Position numbers and translations under genes: made by a program. From NCBI RefSeq assembly GCF_036895565.1, contig NZ_CP145904.1, positions 434,001 to 498,000 on the forward strand: a stretch of DNA of 64,000 nucleotides. Reading direction: 5' to 3'. The notes beneath the pieces were generated by a model. The model did no database searches. It was not told the DNA's origin and saw nothing but the letters and a program-made list of their open reading frames with translations. The stretch comes from Flavobacterium sp. KS-LB2. Lineage in GTDB: Bacteria; Bacteroidota; Bacteroidia; Flavobacteriales; Flavobacteriaceae. Shown one piece after another: positions 60,641 to 64,000 of the stretch (its first letter is position 1; each line of letters opens with the position of its first letter).

Positions 60641-63247
60641 TTGGCATCTAAAGATAAAGTAGTTAAGGAAACTCCGTTAATGAAGCAGTACAATGAGATC
60701 AAAAGAAAGTATCCTGATGCTTGTCTTTTGTTTCGTGTGGGAGATTTTTATGAGACATTTGGAGAGGACGCAGTTCGTGCTTCAAAAATATTAGGAATTG
60801 TCTTAACGAAGCGCGGAGCGGGTTCAGAGACGGAAACTGCACTAGCTGGTTTTCCGCATCATTCCTTGAATACCTACCTACCAAAATTAGTCAAAGCTGG
60901 ACTTCGTGTGGCAATTTGTGACCAGCTCGAAGATCCTAAAATGACAAAAACCATTGTAAAGCGTGGGGTTACGGAATTAGTGACTCCTGGTGTTTCTATG
61001 AATGATGAGGTTTTGCAATCTAAAACCAATAACTTTTTAGCCTCTGTTTTTTTTACTACTAAATCAATAGGGATTTCTTTTCTGGATGTTTCAACAGGGG
61101 AGTTTTTAACGGCGCAAGGCAATGCAGAATACATTGATAAACTGTTGCAAAACTTTAATCCAAGCGAAGTTTTAATTCCAAAAAATAATAAAAGTGATTT
61201 CCGGGAAATTTTCGGAGAGGACTATCATAGTTTTTATCTGGAAGACTGGATTTATAAAGAAGACTACGCATTCGAAACTTTAACGAAGCATTTTCAGACC
61301 ATCTCTTTGAAAGGATTTGGAATCGAAGAATTAAAAGAAGGAATTATTGCTTCGGGAGCTATTTTGTATTATCTATCCGAAACACAACACAATAAAGTGC
61401 AGCACATTACATCTATTCAGCGTATTGCCGAAGATGCTTATGTTTGGATGGATCGTTTCACGATTCGCAATCTGGAATTGTATCACAGTTATAATCCTAA
61501 TGCGGTTACACTATTGGATGTTATTGATAAAACGCTTTCGCCAATGGGTGGTCGTTTGTTGAAACGTTGGTTGGCGCTTCCTCTGAAGGATAGTGCTAAA
61601 ATAAAAAACCGCCATGAAGTGGTTTCTTATTTAAAAGAGAATCAGTCCGTTTTAAAGAACATTCAAAATCAAATTAAGCAAATTTCTGATCTGGAACGTC
61701 TAATCTCAAAAATTGCTGCGGGAAAAGTATCACCTCGCGAAGTGGTGTATCTTAAAGAATCCTTAGATGCAATTATTCCGATAAAAAACTTAGCTTTAGA
61801 AAGTCCGCAAGAAGCAGTAAAAGTAATTGGAGATAGTTTGCACAGTTGTGAATTGTTACGCGAAAAAATCAAAACTGTTTTGAATCAAGATGCGCCTGTG
61901 GCTATTGCCAAAGGAAACGCGATAGCCAAAGGAATCAATGCTGAATTAGATGAGTTGCGTGCAATATCAACTTCTGGAAAAGAATTCTTGGAAGGAATTG
62001 AAAAACGAGAATCACAACTAACGGGAATCTCTTCGTTGAAAATTTCTTTTAATAACGTTTTTGGCTATTACATTGAAGTTAGAAACATGCATAAGGACAA
62101 AGTTCCTGTGGAATGGATTCGAAAACAAACTTTGGTCAATGCTGAACGCTACATCACCGAGGAATTAAAAGAATACGAAACTAAAATTCTTGGTGCTGAA
62201 GAAAAAATTCATAAAATAGAAGTAGAATTGTTCGAACAATTAGTTGGTTGGATTGCTACGTATATCAAACCGGTTCAAATGAATGCTAATTTGGTGGCAC
62301 AACTAGACTGTTTGTGTTCTTTCACGCAATTGGCCATCGAAAATAAATATGTTTGTCCAGAACTTGACGAAACATTCGAACTAGAAATTAAAAATGGTAG
62401 GCATCCCGTTATCGAAAAACAATTGCCTGTTGGTATGCCTTACATTGCCAATGATGTTTTTTTGGATAGAGAAACACAACAATTGATTATGATTACGGGT
62501 CCAAATATGTCTGGAAAGTCCGCTATTTTGCGTCAAACTGCCTTGATCGTGCTATTAGCTCAAATGGGAAGTTTTGTTCCTGCAGAAAGCGTGAGAATGG
62601 GAGTTGTCGATAAAATATTCACTAGAGTAGGAGCCAGCGATAATATTTCGATGGGTGAATCTACGTTTATGGTCGAAATGAATGAAACGGCTTCTATCTT
62701 AAATAACATTTCGGATCGAAGTTTAGTGCTTTTGGATGAAATTGGGAGAGGTACGAGTACTTATGATGGAATTTCTATTGCTTGGGCGATAGCTGAGTTT
62801 TTACATGAGCATCCTTCAAAACCCAAAACATTATTTGCAACGCATTATCACGAGTTGAATGAAATGAGTGAATCATTGCCAAGAATTCAGAATTTTAATG
62901 TGGCTGTTAAAGAATTGAAAGATACGGTGCTTTTTATTCGAAAATTGGTAAAAGGGGGAAGCGCACACAGTTTTGGAATACATGTAGCAAAGATGGCGGG
63001 AATGCCTCAGATTGTAATTTTGAAAGCACAAAAGCTTTTGAAGAAATTGGAAAAGAATCATTCTAGCGATGCCCTGAACGGAATTAAAGCGGCGCAAGAC
63101 GACATGCAAATGAGCTTTTTTAATCTAGATGATCCTTTATTGGAGGAAATCAAAGATGAGATTATAAGTCTGGATATAAATACGATTACGCCTATGGAGG
63201 CACTGATGAAACTCAATGAGATTAAAAGAATGTTGACTAGAAAATAA
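60641..63247 (+). CDS. mutS: DNA mismatch repair protein MutS
   Basis: MutS detects mismatches and recruits MutL. The 868-residue protein has the N-terminal mismatch-binding segment with [10 protein letters not shown] (Phe near residue 36-42), the lever and clamp domains, and the ABC-type ATPase with Walker [21 protein letters not shown], and Walker [14 protein letters not shown]. The start is TTG at 60641 and gives the conserved N-terminus. It is divergent to DUF1573. Confidence 0.97.
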   Translation: MASKDKVVKETPLMKQYNEIKRKYPDACLLFRVGDFYETFGEDAVRASKILGIVLTKRGAGSETETALAGFPHHSLNTYLPKLVKAGLRVAICDQLEDPKMTKTIVKRGVTELVTPGVSMNDEVLQSKTNNFLASVFFTTKSIGISFLDVSTGEFLTAQGNAEYIDKLLQNFNPSEVLIPKNNKSDFREIFGEDYHSFYLEDWIYKEDYAFETLTKHFQTISLKGFGIEELKEGIIASGAILYYLSETQHNKVQHITSIQRIAEDAYVWMDRFTIRNLELYHSYNPNAVTLLDVIDKTLSPMGGRLLKRWLALPLKDSAKIKNRHEVVSYLKENQSVLKNIQNQIKQISDLERLISKIAAGKVSPREVVYLKESLDAIIPIKNLALESPQEAVKVIGDSLHSCELLREKIKTVLNQDAPVAIAKGNAIAKGINAELDELRAISTSGKEFLEGIEKRESQLTGISSLKISFNNVFGYYIEVRNMHKDKVPVEWIRKQTLVNAERYITEELKEYETKILGAEEKIHKIEVELFEQLVGWIATYIKPVQMNANLVAQLDCLCSFTQLAIENKYVCPELDETFELEIKNGRHPVIEKQLPVGMPYIANDVFLDRETQQLIMITGPNMSGKSAILRQTALIVLLAQMGSFVPAESVRMGVVDKIFTRVGASDNISMGESTFMVEMNETASILNNISDRSLVLLDEIGRGTSTYDGISIAWAIAEFLHEHPSKPKTLFATHYHELNEMSESLPRIQNFNVAVKELKDTVLFIRKLVKGGSAHSFGIHVAKMAGMPQIVILKAQKLLKKLEKNHSSDALNGIKAAQDDMQMSFFNLDDPLLEEIKDEIISLDINTITPMEALMKLNEIKRMLTRK

Positions 63248-63316
63248 TTTATTTTGGTTTAAAGTTTACGGTATCAGAACATTACCTTTTATCTGTGATT
63301 TTTTTATAAAAAAGGC

Positions 63317-63346
63317 TTGTATAATTCAATAAATGTCCTAAATTTG
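63317..63346 (+). promoter_or_regulatory. Promoter of the tRNA-Gly/tRNA-Leu pair
   Basis: TTG (63317-63319), 19 bases, TAAATTTG (63339-63346). It lies about 50 bases before tRNA-Gly and fits the consensus well. Confidence 0.75.
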
Positions 63347-63395
63347 CATCCGCAATACACAACAAGTATCGCGGTTCTTTCAAAGAATTGAAAAT

Positions 63396-63471
63396 GCGAA
63401 AATAGCTCAGTTGGTAGAGCGCGACCTTGCCAAGGTCGAGGTCGCGGGTTCGAGCCCCGTTTTTCGCTCCA
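63396..63471 (+). tRNA. tRNA-Gly (GCC), CCA encoded
   Basis: The gene folds with acceptor GCGAAAA/TTTTCGC, anticodon stem CGACC/GGTCG with loop TTGCCAA (anticodon GCC) and a T arm with GGTTCGAGCC. The 3' end carries discriminator T and CCA (63469-63471). Confidence 0.95.
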
Positions 63472-63483
63472 ACACCACATAAT

Positions 63484-63569
63484 GCTCGGATGGTGAAATT
63501 GGTAGACACGCTGGACTTAAAATCCAGTGAACAGCAATGTTCGTGCGGGTTCAAGTCCCGCTCTGAGTA
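63484..63569 (+). tRNA. tRNA-Leu (TAA)
   Basis: The 86-base gene has acceptor GCTCGGA with TCTGAGT (two G-U pairs), the anticodon stem CTGGA/TCCAG with loop CTTAAAA (anticodon TAA), a long variable arm (TGAACAGCAATGTTCGT) and a T arm GCGGGTTCAAGTCCCGC. CCA is not encoded. It lies 12 bases after tRNA-Gly. Confidence 0.95.
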
Positions 63570-63575
63570 CTAAAA

Positions 63576-63605
63576 AAGCTTCAAACTATGTTTGGAGCTT
63601 TTTTT
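63576..63605 (+). terminator. Terminator after the tRNA pair
   Basis: AAGCTTCAAAC (63576-63586) and GTTTGGAGCTT (63590-63600) pair with one U-G, loop TAT, followed by five Ts. Confidence 0.85.
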
Positions 63606-63707
63606 ATTTTATAAGAATTTGTAACTCATAAGAAAGAGTTTCTGTAAAAGTAAATTCGAATCATTGTGTCTAGAATTCAAAAACGACAATCTAAAATCTA
63701 AAATTTC

Positions 63708-64000
63708 ATGGGAGCTTTTGTTATTAGTAAAAGATATAACGACGAGTATAAGTTTGTTTTTACTTCCAGGAAAGGAAAAGTTGTTTTTACAAGTTTAAGT
63801 TATGAACTTAAGTTTGAGTGCGAAGAGGACATTGAAAAATTTAAAGCTACAATTGGTTTGGCTGACTTTTTAAAGTTTAAATCTTCTAGTGGGAAATTCT
63901 ATTTTAAGTTAATGCTGGAAGGGAATCATTTTGCAACAAGTAGAAAATATACGACATCGTTGCGTTTGCAGAAAGGAATCGATGAAATCGTGCGATATGG
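63708..64000 (+). CDS. DUF1508 family protein, 5' part
   Basis: The ATG at 63708 opens a frame that continues past the window end; 97 residues are visible. It begins MGAFVISKRYNDEYKFVFTS with a KGKVVFTSLSYELKFECEEDIE continuation (two segments given separately), the YegP/DUF1508 pattern of short beta strands. The family is usually about 110 residues, so only the last few residues are missing. Function unknown. Confidence 0.82.
   Translation, partial: MGAFVISKRYNDEYKFVFTSRKGKVVFTSLSYELKFECEEDIEKFKATIGLADFLKFKSSSGKFYFKLMLEGNHFATSRKYTTSLRLQKGIDEIVRY

Noticed and set aside
63282..63554. Minus-strand open frame of 90 codons over the tRNA pair
   Set aside because: It runs through both tRNA genes in antisense; the frame is a shadow.

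Overview
The window is a piece of a Bacteroidota chromosome, almost certainly a Flavobacterium or close relative. The sequence is AT-rich. There are gliding and type IX secretion (T9SS) genes, a T9SS type B sorting domain, and SprF/PorP and SprA proteins. Start sites lack clear Shine-Dalgarno sequences, several genes probably start at TTG or GTG, and several promoters fit the Bacteroidota pattern (TTG or TTTG, about 18-20 bases, then TANNTTTG). No insertion sequence, prophage or CRISPR array is visible; most of the window is ordinary core genome.

Layout. 1-5.9 kb: end of sprA, gcvH, a VanZ-like gene, deoC and a RemB-like outer-membrane protein. 5.9-11.1 kb: a cytochrome-oxidase run (ctaB, two subunit III genes, subunit IV, a SCO-like protein, SCO, DUF420 and a small CAMC membrane protein). 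11.1-20.8 kb: a DUF4403 lipoprotein, a TolC plus membrane-fusion pair with no inner-membrane pump beside it, tsaB, an MscS channel, a 22-residue-repeat amphipathic protein, dodecin, a double-Nfu_N NifU, PorP/SprF and a gamma carbonic anhydrase. 20.8-29.2 kb, minus strand: murI, two OmpH/Skp chaperones, bamA, uppS, a DUF6089 protein, nadK and a CBS protein, which is an envelope-biogenesis block. 29.3-31.2 kb: pdxJ, a hydrolase and a small four-helix membrane protein.

31.3-41.4 kb is the main accessory region: a co-directional copper-handling cluster. It holds Cys-rich and HMA proteins, two DUF3347 proteins, a TlpA-like thioredoxin, an AraC regulator with a metal-binding-like N-terminus, a protein with three heavy-metal-binding modules, a CopA P-type ATPase and a multicopper oxidase fused to a CopB-like barrel. 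The proteins appear to cover sensing, periplasmic chelation, efflux from the cytoplasm and oxidation of Cu(I).

41.5-64 kb: tRNA-Glu, an unrecognised AT-rich orphan gene, then tig, clpP, clpX, serB, GH3 with a 49-residue lipoprotein, DUF2797, AsmA, sppA, a folK-deoxynucleoside kinase fusion, a T9SS-exported C-type lectin, a SpoU methyltransferase, DUF1573, mutS, tRNA-Gly, tRNA-Leu and the start of a DUF1508 gene.

The most interesting unexplained signal is a structured intergenic repeat present three times between 43 and 51.2 kb (42989-43111, 44754-44898, 51032-51163). Short conserved blocks are separated by hairpins whose sequence changes completely while the pairing is kept. A second, simpler repeat based on AAAGTCAAAAGTC lies in two intergenic regions and apparently also inside the multicopper oxidase coding sequence.
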